Source: a virus. From it: DNA of 49,520 nt. The DNA lies in the IMG/VR virus record IMGVR_UViG_3300045120_000487, positions 1-49,520 of that record; one strand, 5' to 3'. Positions 34,035 to 41,856 of this stretch are shown here, piece after piece (within the stretch, counting starts at the first letter, position 1; each line of letters begins with the position of its first letter). The translations under genes were made by a program, and so were the position numbers. Under the pieces are notes generated by a model. The model searched no databases, was not told the DNA's origin, and saw only the letters and a program-made list of their open reading frames with translations.

Positions 34035-34048
34035 GCCCTTCGGGGCCT
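34033..34048 (+). terminator. UUCG-loop hairpin after cassette B
   Basis: AGGCCC (34033-34038) and GGGCCT (34043-34048) pair perfectly around TTCG, overlapping the stop codon at 34032-34034. As after cassette A, a TTTAAGC stretch follows, not a T-run. It is probably a weak terminator or mRNA-end stabiliser. Confidence 0.55.
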
Positions 34049-34060
34049 CTATGGGCATTT

Positions 34061-34079
34061 AAGCCTCAAGGAGGGGCTT
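34061..34079 (+). promoter_or_regulatory. Second Shine-Dalgarno in a hairpin loop
   Basis: AAGCC (34061-34065) pairs with GGCTT (34075-34079). The 9-nt loop holds AAGGAGG, placed for a TTG start at 34083. It mirrors the hairpin at 33441-33458 in layout, loop content and 3-nt distance to the start. Confidence 0.5.
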
Positions 34080-34082
34080 GCA

Positions 34083-34196
34083 TTGATCCACCACGCCCTC
34101 GCGGCCTGCACCGCACGTTGGCCATGGAGCCACAAGACCAAGCGCTGGGAGCGCGTCAATTGCTACGCCTGTCATCGAGCCCGCAAGGGCTCATGA
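34083..34196 (+). CDS. Zinc-finger micro-protein (37 aa) with TTG start
   Basis: The frame opens at TTG after the ribosome-site hairpin and ends in ATGA coupling to the next gene, which supports it despite its length. The peptide is basic and Trp/His-rich (ACTARWPWSHKTKRW) and ends NCYACHRARKGS, one CxxC pair. The other ligands may be Cys9 and a His. No function can be assigned. Confidence 0.5.
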   Translation: MIHHALAACTARWPWSHKTKRWERVNCYACHRARKGS

Positions 34197-34444
34197 TCAC
34201 GCTCATCCTCGCCCTCGCCATGCTCGTCCAGAGCATGGTCTACGAGGACGGGTCCACGGTTCTGGGCGGCTGCCTCCCGGCACAGCCCTGCGCCGACGAC
34301 CGAGACATTGTCTGGACGCAGACCTTGCAGGCCTGGTCCGATCCCACCGACTACCAGGAAGCTCTGTACGTCACCGTTCCAGACGGGACCTGTGGCGTTG
34401 AGCTATCCGGCCTGGTACTCAAACTCATACTCTGCGAGATCTGA
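34193..34444 (+). CDS. Small secreted or membrane-anchored protein (83 aa)
   Basis: The ATG at 34193 overlaps the micro-protein stop. Residues 1-15 (MITLILALAMLVQSM) are a hydrophobic signal-like helix without positive charge. The rest is acidic with four Cys in two regions (GGCLPAQPCADD and DGTCGVEL plus LILCEI), suggesting disulfides outside the membrane. It could act at the cell envelope. No family is recognised. Confidence 0.65.
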   Translation: MITLILALAMLVQSMVYEDGSTVLGGCLPAQPCADDRDIVWTQTLQAWSDPTDYQEALYVTVPDGTCGVELSGLVLKLILCEI

Positions 34445-34446
34445 CC

Positions 34447-34617
34447 ATGACCGTACGGGAACTCATCCAGCAGCTGCGCGAGATGCCTCCGGACGCCCTT
34501 GTCCTCATCGACATGGACGAGGACGAGACCACTGGCCAACTCGCGCACAGCTACGTTCACCACGTCCAGCACGACATGCCATTGGCCGTGACCATCTATC
34601 ACGACGAGGCTCCATGA
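34447..34617 (+). CDS. Small phage protein of the MTVRELIQQL type (56 aa)
   Basis: It begins MTVRELIQQLREMPPDALVL and continues with an acidic IDMDEDETTG turn and beta strands. That layout, a short helix then beta hairpins, is one I recall in many short uncharacterised phage proteins. It starts 2 bp after the previous stop and is followed by leader copy C. Function is unknown. Confidence 0.65.
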   Translation: MTVRELIQQLREMPPDALVLIDMDEDETTGQLAHSYVHHVQHDMPLAVTIYHDEAP

Positions 34618-34650
34618 GGCCCAATGGCGTCGTGGGTCCCGTCTAGCTCG

Positions 34651-34696
34651 CGGGCGGTTTGGGCGACGGAGAGTTACGCCCTCCGGGCGTGGGAGT
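34651..34696 (+). ncRNA. Structured leader element, copy C
   Basis: The core CGGGCGGT-N7-ACGGAGA-GT-TAC spans 34651-34677. ACGCCC (34676-34681) pairs with GGGCGT (34685-34690), a perfect 6-bp stem with the constant TCC loop. The alternative CGGAG (34667-34671) with CTCCG (34681-34685) is also kept. Unlike copies A and B, the next start codon is about 100 nt downstream, with its own AAGGAG. It heads the OB-AAA+-VWA operon. Confidence 0.72.
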
Positions 34697-34797
34697 GGAT
34701 CAAGGGGGTCGTGAGCAGAACGGGTTCAGAAAGGCTCATGCACGTAATCGGGTCCCCCTTGGCCCAACGCGCACTCATATCAAACAAGGAGTTCATT

Positions 34798-35307
34798 GTG
34801 GCAACGACCACGATCACCACAGTCTCAGGGATTGTCGAACAATCCAACACCAACGGCTTCAAGCTCCAGAATCGCCCTCAGTGGCTGAACTACTCCAAGT
34901 TCGGCTACCAGGGCCCAACCGCAGGGCAGCCCGCACCACAGGTGGGCCAGGTCATCGAAGCACAGGTCAAGCAGGACAAGTTCCTGCACGCACTCAGCAT
35001 CAACGGCGTCGCTCCGGCTCAGATCGCCACCCAGACGCCTGCACCCACGAACACCACGCCCCCGGCGCAGAGCATCACGCCTGCACAGCCCTTCGCCCTG
35101 AGCAGCCTCGCTCAACTGACCATCGAGGCCAGGCAGACGCTGCTCAAAACTGTGGCAGTTGCTCAGCCCAATCTCTTCGTCATGGACCAGATGGAGATGC
35201 TCATCGAAGTCATCCGGAACCTCGAAGAGTTCGTCCTCGAGCCTGCCATGGCCCCCAAAGAAGAAGAGATCACCGAGGACGATCTCCTGGACGAAGAGGA
35301 CATCTAA
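34798..35307 (+). CDS. OB-fold-like protein, putative ssDNA-binding (169 aa)
   Basis: I chose the GTG at 34798 because AAGGAG lies 7 nt upstream. Longer frames read through the leader. Residues 1-75 look like a small beta barrel (TITTVSGIVEQSNTNGFKLQ, then VGQVIEAQVKQDKFLHAL), as in OB-fold domains. A Thr/Pro/Gln linker, a helix and an acidic tail (EEEITEDDLLDEEDI) follow. An acidic tip after a flexible linker is the layout of phage SSBs, where it recruits replication partners. The assignment is inferred from layout only. Confidence 0.7.
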   Translation: MATTTITTVSGIVEQSNTNGFKLQNRPQWLNYSKFGYQGPTAGQPAPQVGQVIEAQVKQDKFLHALSINGVAPAQIATQTPAPTNTTPPAQSITPAQPFALSSLAQLTIEARQTLLKTVAVAQPNLFVMDQMEMLIEVIRNLEEFVLEPAMAPKEEEITEDDLLDEEDI

Positions 35308-35413
35308 AACTACCCAACCCGGAGCCTTGCAGCGTACACTGGGACCCGCAATCCCTACCTACCCAGTACCCAGAGTCTCATTTCACTTTCAACGAGGGTT
35401 CACATCAACCACG

Positions 35414-36850
35414 ATGCCTACCAGCTTCGTACTCAACGCGGAACGGGTCTTTGAGAACGTTCCCGTAACCAGCACGCTCAGGGGCTTTGCCGTCCCGTTT
35501 CCGGCCATTCTGCGGATTCAGGCCACCAGCGGCAAACCCAACCCCAAAGACAAGGAGTGGGATGGCCGGTCCGCCTCGCTCTCATTCAACCGCACGGTCA
35601 AGACTCACTATCTGGCCAAGATCCTTCACAAGCCAGTAGGCAAGGCTGGCTTCACGCGCTCCTTTCTCTCAGTCCAGGAAGTCGATATCCCCACCTGGAA
35701 CAGAGCCCGTGACGAGTGGGCCACATTCCTTATCAACAACGCTGAGGACTTCACCAGCACACACGCCACGGTCATCGAGAACCTGCGCGGTCGCGTTCCT
35801 CGCTCAGTGCTCACGGGAGCACGCCCCGGCTCAGCTGGCAACACGGTCAGCAACACCCAGGGCGCAAATGTACCCAATCCTCCAGCAACTGCTCCAGTTC
35901 CCACTCCAGTAGCAGTCGCGGTTCAGAACGTCACGGCTCCGACCTGGGATCCAGACGACCTGGACATTGCCCATGATCTCTTTGAGGTCCCCATGGACAA
36001 TCCCAACTTCATGCCGGATCGAGAGACCTTCGAGATCCTCGATGCAGCTTGGAAGCGTGCCATCGCCATCAACGGCCCGGTCATGGTCCTGATCTATGGC
36101 GACACCAGCACCGGCAAGACAGAGCATCCCATCATCTGGGCTGCACGCAACGGCCAGCTGCACTGTCGCATCGACTGCGGTGCCTTCGGTGAGATCTACG
36201 ACGTCACCGGACCCATCAAGGCCAAGGAATCCAACGGTGTCAGTGTCACCGAGTGGATCAAGGGCAAGACCATCAGAGCCATGGCTGATCCACGCCCCGC
36301 TGTCATTCAGCTGGATGAGGTCAACCGGATCTCCGACGTCAAGGCCATGAACATCCTGTTCCCGTTCTTCGACATCGCTCGCAAGAGCTACTTCGATGAC
36401 AACCAGACATGGATGCATCTCCAGGGCGCAAAGGTCATCGTTTCCACTATGAACGGTGACACCCGTGGCGACGACATTGGTGAATACGTCGGCACTCAAC
36501 CACTGGACCAGGCCTTTATCTCACGCTTCCCGATCAGACGCCAGTTGCGTTACCCCGACGCTACCAAGCTGGCTCAGATCCTCACTGCCCGCAGCAACGG
36601 CACGATCGGTCAGCCATTGATCGACACCGTGGCTCAGATCGCTGTAGAGCTTGTTGCCTTGAACAAGTTCGTGCCCAACCTCCGGGAACTGTTTGCAGCC
36701 CTGGACTTCCTGGCAGACGGCAAGGATCTGTTTCACGCCCTCAAATGGACCGTGGGCGGCATCTACAAGGATGACGGCACATCCGGCAGCGACTACATCA
36801 GCTTCAAAGCAGTGCTCAACGGCAAGGGCATCAACACGGATGAATCCTGA
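35414..36850 (+). CDS. MoxR/CobS-type AAA+ ATPase (478 aa)
   Basis: I chose the ATG at 35414. The upstream frame is unrelated sequence. Residues 1-200 form an N-terminal domain with no clear match. The AAA+ core has Walker A YGDTSTGKTE near 228-237, Walker B AVIQLDEVNRISD near 296, sensor 1 VIVSTMNGD near 343, and the arginine-finger region FISRFPIRRQ near 368. The gene pairs with a VWA protein two genes down, as MoxR/CobS ATPases usually do. These ATPases remodel or insert metal into target proteins together with the VWA partner. The stop overlaps the next start by 11 bp. Confidence 0.88.
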   Translation: MPTSFVLNAERVFENVPVTSTLRGFAVPFPAILRIQATSGKPNPKDKEWDGRSASLSFNRTVKTHYLAKILHKPVGKAGFTRSFLSVQEVDIPTWNRARDEWATFLINNAEDFTSTHATVIENLRGRVPRSVLTGARPGSAGNTVSNTQGANVPNPPATAPVPTPVAVAVQNVTAPTWDPDDLDIAHDLFEVPMDNPNFMPDRETFEILDAAWKRAIAINGPVMVLIYGDTSTGKTEHPIIWAARNGQLHCRIDCGAFGEIYDVTGPIKAKESNGVSVTEWIKGKTIRAMADPRPAVIQLDEVNRISDVKAMNILFPFFDIARKSYFDDNQTWMHLQGAKVIVSTMNGDTRGDDIGEYVGTQPLDQAFISRFPIRRQLRYPDATKLAQILTARSNGTIGQPLIDTVAQIAVELVALNKFVPNLRELFAALDFLADGKDLFHALKWTVGGIYKDDGTSGSDYISFKAVLNGKGINTDES

Positions 36851-37064
36851 GAACTGCATTGTGTGTGGCACGGTCACCCAGGACGGCAGGCATGCCACCT
36901 GGGGACCCATCACGCTCTACTACCACTTCGACTGCTTCGAGGAATACCAAGCCTACGTTGCACCGCGTCTGCGAGACGCACTGACCTTGGCCATGAGGCG
37001 CTGGATGCGACAGCGCCTCGATCTCCTGGATTCACAAAGGAGCACAACCGACCGTGAACCCTAA
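36840..37064 (+). CDS. Zinc-finger micro-protein between AAA+ and VWA genes (74 aa)
   Basis: The ATG lies inside the ATPase gene end and the stop lies inside the VWA gene, so all three are coupled. The N-terminus NCIVCGTVTQDGRHATWGP followed by YYHFDCFEEYQAY gives a C-x2-C-x(n)-H-x2-C treble-clef-like finger. A basic helix, RLRDALTLAMRRWMRQRLD, ends it. It could be an adaptor or substrate-recognition part of the AAA+/VWA pair. That role is inferred from position. Confidence 0.72.
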   Translation: MNPENCIVCGTVTQDGRHATWGPITLYYHFDCFEEYQAYVAPRLRDALTLAMRRWMRQRLDLLDSQRSTTDREP

Positions 37065-39840
37065 CATCAACGCCCGCTTCGGGCTGATGTGCCCTTCTTG
37101 CAATAAAAAGCTCATCAACCCCAATCAGCCATGGCCGGAGCCATGTGCCACTTGTGGAACCCGGACGCACATCAAGTGCCTCCGGACCACCATTCAATGG
37201 CTGGTGGACTTGGATACCAGTCTAAATCCAGCTGACCTGGCCAAGTGCTGCCAACGCTGCTTCGCTCACGCGATTCACAACAAGGACCTCATCGAGCAGA
37301 TCCCACACGCCTCCGGGGATCAGCTTGTCTCGATCTTCCAGCGCTGGAAAGCACAGCAGCCTCCGGCTCCCAAGCGCAATGTCCAGAGTCTCTGGGGTTC
37401 TTACCGAGTAGACCCGGATAACTTTGTCCCGTCTGTCACCAAGGTCCTGGACATTGTCCACAGCACCGGACCCAAGGTCAGATGGTCCATCAAGCTCACC
37501 CGGCACGACCAGGTGCCTGTCACTAACCTATCGAGCAAGGAGATCATTCTTCCGAACTACTTCGATAGTCCCAACGCTCTGGGCAAGACGCACAACGAGA
37601 TCCTGGATGCCATGACCGGCGCAGCAATGCACGAGGCCGGTCACGCTGCCTACGACACAGCGGAGACCATGATCCAGGCTCAGAGGCGCATCAAGGCGGC
37701 TCCGGGTCAGAGCACCTGGGCGTCTGCCATGTGCTTGAACATCGTGTGCGACTACAACCTCGAGCGCAAAGTGCTGGAGCGCTATCCCGCATTCCGGCAC
37801 TACTTCGCAGAGTGCCACCGTTGGAGCGTCGAGAACTCCCTGCCCTCGATCGTCAGGGAGCTTCAGCAAGACCCGGACGCCGAGAACAAGATGAATGTGC
37901 GCTTGGCAGTCACTGTCTGGGAGATGCTTGCTCCCGGAGACCTGGCAGCAGCTGGCGGCGTCATTACGCACAAACTGCGCTGGATCACCGACAAGTGCTT
38001 CAGCATTCTCAAGTACGGCTACACCAAGGGCCACCTGAACAGCGAGGCAGGCAAGCTCAAAGTAGCCAGAGCCATCTATGAACTGGTCAGGGTCGTTGAT
38101 CCCGTGGGCTACAAGCCTCTGGTCATCGTGCTCCCACCCAGTGCCACGCCCCCGCCACAGCAGCCCCCTCAGCCACCGCAGACGCCCCAGGAGCCCCCAG
38201 AGGTCATCTTCGTGCAGCAGGGCTCTCAGGGCGACCCAGTACCGCCAGGCGTCGATGTGCCTGAGCAAGAGGAACAGGAGAACAACGCCACAGACAATGA
38301 CCAGCCTGAGACCCAAGAAGACTCAGGGACCGAGTCCGACACCCCAGGAGATTCAGGACAACCTGGAGAGACTGGGGAAGACACTGATAGCCCCTCAGAT
38401 GGGCTGCATCCCGGATCCGAATCTGACACCGGAGATCCTGGAGAAGATAGCAGCACACAAGAAGAGTCAGGAGATCAGCCAGGCGGAGAAGACCAGGCTC
38501 CAGGAGACGAGGGACAAGGAGATTCAGAATCTGATGGCCATGGAACCGGAGGAAGTCCTGGAAGCAATGGAGACCCTGATGAATCAGACTTCTCAGGCAT
38601 CCCCAACGACGACTCCACCAGCTTCGGAGACGAAGACGAAGAGGACTCGGAAGCCCAAGCCGGAGAAGCTAAAAACCACGATGACAGAGAGCCAACAGGG
38701 CAGTCCGGCATCGCAGACAACACCGGCCCAGAGAGCCAGGATCCTTCAGGACCTGTAACCCAGGACGGTCCAGCTACCGGACCGACGATGGGTGGCAAAG
38801 AGGGCTCAGAGTCACCTCCGGACAATGATGCCTTCACTGGCAAGTCTGACCTCGAGGACGATCCGTCCAGGCGCAAGAACGCTCGCAAAGACGCCCTGGA
38901 CGACCTCGAGGAAGAGAACGCCAACGAGCCCAAGATCGATGAGTCCGTAGAACGTCCCATAACCAGGGACACTCAGATGGACCACGACACCAGGAAAACT
39001 TCTGAGAACTCCAGCAACGTACCCGAGGTCCAGCACAACGAGGTTCCCAAGTACGAGATCTCCAACAACCAGGCTGCTCATGAAGCCAGGGTCAGGGAAC
39101 TCTCACCGGTGATCTCGCGGCTCAAGAAGATCCTCAGATTCAGGAACGCTGACTGGGGTGGCAGGCAGACCGGGCGTCGCTCAGGCACGCTCACCAGACG
39201 TCATGTGGCCAGGCTCAGTGCCTTTGGTTCAGACAAGGTCTTTCATAAGACTCAGCCTGATGCCACGCCCAAGGTCCGGATAGCGCTGCTCATTGACGAG
39301 TCAGACAGCATGAACTCCATCCAGTCCTACGGCAGCACCTATCCGTACATCAGCGCCAAGAATGCTGCGACTGCCTTGACTCAGGCACTCCACGGCATCC
39401 GGGGCGTGAAGCTGTGGTCCTGGGGCTACTCGCTCAACCGCAACCTGAGCTTCGCACAAGCACCAGGACAACGTCGCAACATCCCAGTCATGCGGCAATA
39501 CTCCGGGCCCTTCCATGAGGTTGGCACCGCAGCCATCGAAGCCGCACCCATGTCAGGCGGCACTCCGACAGGCGAAGCCATGGACTTCGCAGCTGACACC
39601 ATCAACAAGAACTCAGCCCCGGACGAGAAGAAGATCGTCTTCGTCATCACTGACGGAGAAGCAGGCGGCTACGTCTCGACAGCCACGGCAGTCAGGAAGT
39701 GGACCGGCAAGGTCACCTTCGTCCACATTGGGATCGGGAACACCGTAGACCCCGAGATCCCGTTCTACATTGGTCCAGTGACCGATGTCGCACTGCTCCC
39801 AGACCTTCTCAGCGAGTCGGTAGCAGAGATCTTGCGCTGA
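37054..39840 (+). CDS. CobT-like protein: zinc finger, HEAGH zincin and VWA domains (928 aa)
   Basis: A GTG preceded by AAAGGAG starts a multi-domain protein. Residues 12-70 hold a cysteine-rich finger (Cys13, 16, 31, 34, 42, 65, 66, 69). Residues about 185-345 contain MHEAGHAAYDTAE, an HExxH zinc-peptidase motif at 193-197. Residues about 355-640 are a Pro/Gln then Asp/Glu/Ser/Gly-rich disordered linker. Residues about 740-925 are a von Willebrand A domain whose MIDAS motif is DESDS near 748, with TPTGEAMD and VITDGEAGG. CobT-type VWA proteins have an acidic linker too. It should work with the ATPase upstream; whether it cleaves proteins is unknown. Confidence 0.87.
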   Translation: MNPNINARFGLMCPSCNKKLINPNQPWPEPCATCGTRTHIKCLRTTIQWLVDLDTSLNPADLAKCCQRCFAHAIHNKDLIEQIPHASGDQLVSIFQRWKAQQPPAPKRNVQSLWGSYRVDPDNFVPSVTKVLDIVHSTGPKVRWSIKLTRHDQVPVTNLSSKEIILPNYFDSPNALGKTHNEILDAMTGAAMHEAGHAAYDTAETMIQAQRRIKAAPGQSTWASAMCLNIVCDYNLERKVLERYPAFRHYFAECHRWSVENSLPSIVRELQQDPDAENKMNVRLAVTVWEMLAPGDLAAAGGVITHKLRWITDKCFSILKYGYTKGHLNSEAGKLKVARAIYELVRVVDPVGYKPLVIVLPPSATPPPQQPPQPPQTPQEPPEVIFVQQGSQGDPVPPGVDVPEQEEQENNATDNDQPETQEDSGTESDTPGDSGQPGETGEDTDSPSDGLHPGSESDTGDPGEDSSTQEESGDQPGGEDQAPGDEGQGDSESDGHGTGGSPGSNGDPDESDFSGIPNDDSTSFGDEDEEDSEAQAGEAKNHDDREPTGQSGIADNTGPESQDPSGPVTQDGPATGPTMGGKEGSESPPDNDAFTGKSDLEDDPSRRKNARKDALDDLEEENANEPKIDESVERPITRDTQMDHDTRKTSENSSNVPEVQHNEVPKYEISNNQAAHEARVRELSPVISRLKKILRFRNADWGGRQTGRRSGTLTRRHVARLSAFGSDKVFHKTQPDATPKVRIALLIDESDSMNSIQSYGSTYPYISAKNAATALTQALHGIRGVKLWSWGYSLNRNLSFAQAPGQRRNIPVMRQYSGPFHEVGTAAIEAAPMSGGTPTGEAMDFAADTINKNSAPDEKKIVFVITDGEAGGYVSTATAVRKWTGKVTFVHIGIGNTVDPEIPFYIGPVTDVALLPDLLSESVAEILR

Positions 39841-39846
39841 GTACAC

Positions 39847-39876
39847 AGGCAGGGTGTCACCACACACCCTGCCTTT
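39847..39876 (+). terminator. Perfect 11-bp hairpin after the VWA gene
   Basis: AGGCAGGGTGT (39847-39857) and ACACCCTGCCT (39864-39874) pair perfectly around a 6-nt loop, followed by TTC. The T-run is short, so it is a possible intrinsic terminator separating the AAA+/VWA operon from the ParB-like gene, which has its own AAAGGA ribosome site. Confidence 0.7.
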
Positions 39877-39895
39877 CCCGCAAAGGAACGTACCC

Positions 39896-41047
39896 ATGCC
39901 CCAAGAGGCAACCAAAGAATACCCGTACGAGATCGTTCGGGGCACGTTCTTCGAGCACGACGTGCCCATCAGCAAGATGTTCGTGGACTTCAGAACCCAT
40001 CCAGGCGGCTATGCCAGACCCCTCAAAGACTCTCGCGTTGACAAGCTCGTCGCAGACTGGGACCGACAGGCAGTCGGCGTCCTGCTGCTGTCCATGCGCG
40101 AGGACGGCAGCTTCGCCACCATCGACGGACACCACCGCTGGCAGGCCGCACTCCGCCTCGGCATCGAAAGCCTCGATGCGCTGGTCTTCATCGACCTCAC
40201 CCTGGAAGACGAGGCTAGGCTGTACCGCAAGTACGGCGACTACCTCAAGCAGTCACCGCTCGACAAGTACCACGCCGCGATAACCGAGGGCGTCAAGGAG
40301 TACCTCGCCATCGACCGTGTCGTGCGCTCATTCGGACTGGTCGTCCCCAACGCACTCGGCAGCACCAAGAACACCGTGGACGCTGTAGACGCGCTCCTAC
40401 ACGTCGCCAAGACCTATGGCCTGGAACTGCTCCAGCAGACGCTGGGACTCATCCACGACCCCTGGGACGGCGAGCACAGGGCCTACCAGGGACAGCTCAT
40501 GCGCGGTGCCGCCATGTTCCTCGCACGCTTCGGCAAGCACAAGAACTACAAGCGAGCGCGGCTCATCGATCGCATGGCTCGAGAGGGCGTCTCCAACGTC
40601 GAAAAACGTGCCAGAGCCTTCAGGGACGCCAACCTGGCCGGTAATCCTGCATCTGCCTACGGACAGGCCCTGCTCTACCTGCATGACCGTCAGATCGCTG
40701 AAGACAAGGTTCTCGGAGACTGGCCTCGAAAGCTCCTGACCGAGCAAAACGCAGAAGCACAGCGTCAGCGGTTCCGGGAGATGAACGCCAATCTGACCCC
40801 TGAGCAAAAGACCGCCAGAGCCATCAAGGCCCAGGCAACGCTCACGCCCGAAGCACGCACCCAAAGGGCAGTCAACGCAGCCAGGACCAAGTTCGGCTTC
40901 ACAGCCCGGTCAGTGCCGTGCAGCTACTGCTACGCCGAGGCTCAAAGGCCGTGCATCAACAAGGACACCGGCGAGGAACTCAAGTATCTCCACGCCCAGC
41001 GCCGGGCAGCAGCCAAGAAATGGGCTGAGGGAAAGCTAAAGCCATGA
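39896..41047 (+). CDS. ParB-like nuclease-domain protein with C-terminal zinc finger (383 aa)
   Basis: I chose the ATG at 39896, with AAAGGA upstream. Residues about 15-105 match the ParB/sulfiredoxin N-terminal fold, including TIDGHHRWQAALRLGI, the nucleotide-binding box II. The middle is helical. Residues about 341-372 hold VPCSYCYAEAQRPCINKDTG and then LHAQRR, a C-x2-C-x(n)-C-x(n)-H finger of a type frequent in actinophage proteins. ParB-fold phage proteins act as CTPases, nucleases or regulators. A DNA-binding role is likely, the exact activity open. It ends in ATGA coupling. Confidence 0.82.
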   Translation: MPQEATKEYPYEIVRGTFFEHDVPISKMFVDFRTHPGGYARPLKDSRVDKLVADWDRQAVGVLLLSMREDGSFATIDGHHRWQAALRLGIESLDALVFIDLTLEDEARLYRKYGDYLKQSPLDKYHAAITEGVKEYLAIDRVVRSFGLVVPNALGSTKNTVDAVDALLHVAKTYGLELLQQTLGLIHDPWDGEHRAYQGQLMRGAAMFLARFGKHKNYKRARLIDRMAREGVSNVEKRARAFRDANLAGNPASAYGQALLYLHDRQIAEDKVLGDWPRKLLTEQNAEAQRQRFREMNANLTPEQKTARAIKAQATLTPEARTQRAVNAARTKFGFTARSVPCSYCYAEAQRPCINKDTGEELKYLHAQRRAAAKKWAEGKLKP

Positions 41048-41358
41048 CCGACGATCGAGACTACACGTCTCAGGAGCACATGACCGGCTGGGACGACCCG
41101 GACTCACTGGACACGCCCCCACCTAACGTCAACGTAGGAGCAGCCTCAGCGCTGCTCATCGCATTGAACTTCTACATCAAAACCAACGGTAACCGGGACA
41201 ACCCGGCTGCCCAGGAAGCCTTACAGGAACTTCTCAACACCATGGACCAGATCGACTGGGCGGCCATGGACTTCGCCCAGAACGCAATCACCCGAGGCGA
41301 GGACCTTTACTGCAACGCAGAGACGAACGATGTCCTTCTCAAATACCAGCGCCACTAA
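41044..41358 (+). CDS. Hypothetical acidic protein (104 aa)
   Basis: It starts in an ATGA overlap. The N-terminal 30 residues are acidic and disordered (MTDDRDYTSQEHMTGWDDPD), and a helical domain follows (ASALLIALNFYIKTNGNRD and AAQEALQELLNTMDQID). It has no zinc motif or full membrane span. The next gene begins inside its end (29-bp overlap). No family is recognised. Confidence 0.7.
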   Translation: MTDDRDYTSQEHMTGWDDPDSLDTPPPNVNVGAASALLIALNFYIKTNGNRDNPAAQEALQELLNTMDQIDWAAMDFAQNAITRGEDLYCNAETNDVLLKYQRH

Positions 41359-41656
41359 AACACTCTGCTGCCGAGTCACCGGAGACTACGGCGCTGACCC
41401 ACCGATATGCCAGACCCATCTAGACGAGGGCTGGTACATGGGCTTCCTGGGAGCGAAGCCACAAGCAGACAAGGCGACCACAGCACCATGCGGATGCGAG
41501 TACGGCATCATCACTTGCGAAAAGCGTGTCACCTGTGCGACACACGCCATCGGCCCCCTTGCCTGCTGCCCGAGGGCCACAAGGCTCTCCTGCGTCTGCG
41601 CCTACGGCTATACGTGCCCCGACCACGGAGAAAGACACATGGGTAGTCACGAATGA
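41330..41656 (+). CDS. Cysteine-rich zinc-binding protein (108 aa)
   Basis: The protein has 14 cysteines and several histidines in spaced pairs: TLCCRVTGDY, PPICQTHLDEGW, APCGCEYG, ITCEKRVTCATH, LACCPRA, and CVCAYGYTCPDHGERH. It looks like two or three small zinc modules in a row. It ends in ATGA coupling to the next gene. It is the most extreme of the many zinc-finger-like proteins of this phage. Function is unknown. Confidence 0.68.
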   Translation: MSFSNTSATKTLCCRVTGDYGADPPICQTHLDEGWYMGFLGAKPQADKATTAPCGCEYGIITCEKRVTCATHAIGPLACCPRATRLSCVCAYGYTCPDHGERHMGSHE

Positions 41657-41856
41657 TTGGAAATCCGTTAGTCATGCGCTCAGCGTTCTACAGCCTGTCC
41701 TGGAGCGATCTCCGGGGCAGGCTGCCCTTCGCTACCAACATGCAGCTATACGACGCTGCCGAGAGGCTCACACTGATTCTCAACGAGACCTTTACCGAAG
41801 AGGCCCGGAAGCTCGCCTTCGCCTACGAACAGGCTGACACGGCCACGGATGAGTAA
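41653..41856 (+). CDS. Hypothetical protein (67 aa)
   Basis: This short protein is coupled by ATGA upstream and overlaps the next start by 8 bp. It is helical and amphipathic (DLRGRLPFATNMQLYDAAER, then LTLILNETFTEEARKLAFAY), without cysteines or membrane span. No family is recognised. Confidence 0.68.
   Translation: MIGNPLVMRSAFYSLSWSDLRGRLPFATNMQLYDAAERLTLILNETFTEEARKLAFAYEQADTATDE

Noticed and set aside
34659-35468. 269-codon plus frame overlapping the OB-like gene
   Set aside because: It runs through leader copy C, has His/Gln/Arg-rich nonsense composition, and conflicts with the GTG frame that has a clear AAGGAG.
38475-38972. 165-codon minus-strand Ser-rich frame in the VWA linker region
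   Set aside because: It is the direct complement of Asp/Glu/Gly codons in the linker and lacks a ribosome site and coupling.
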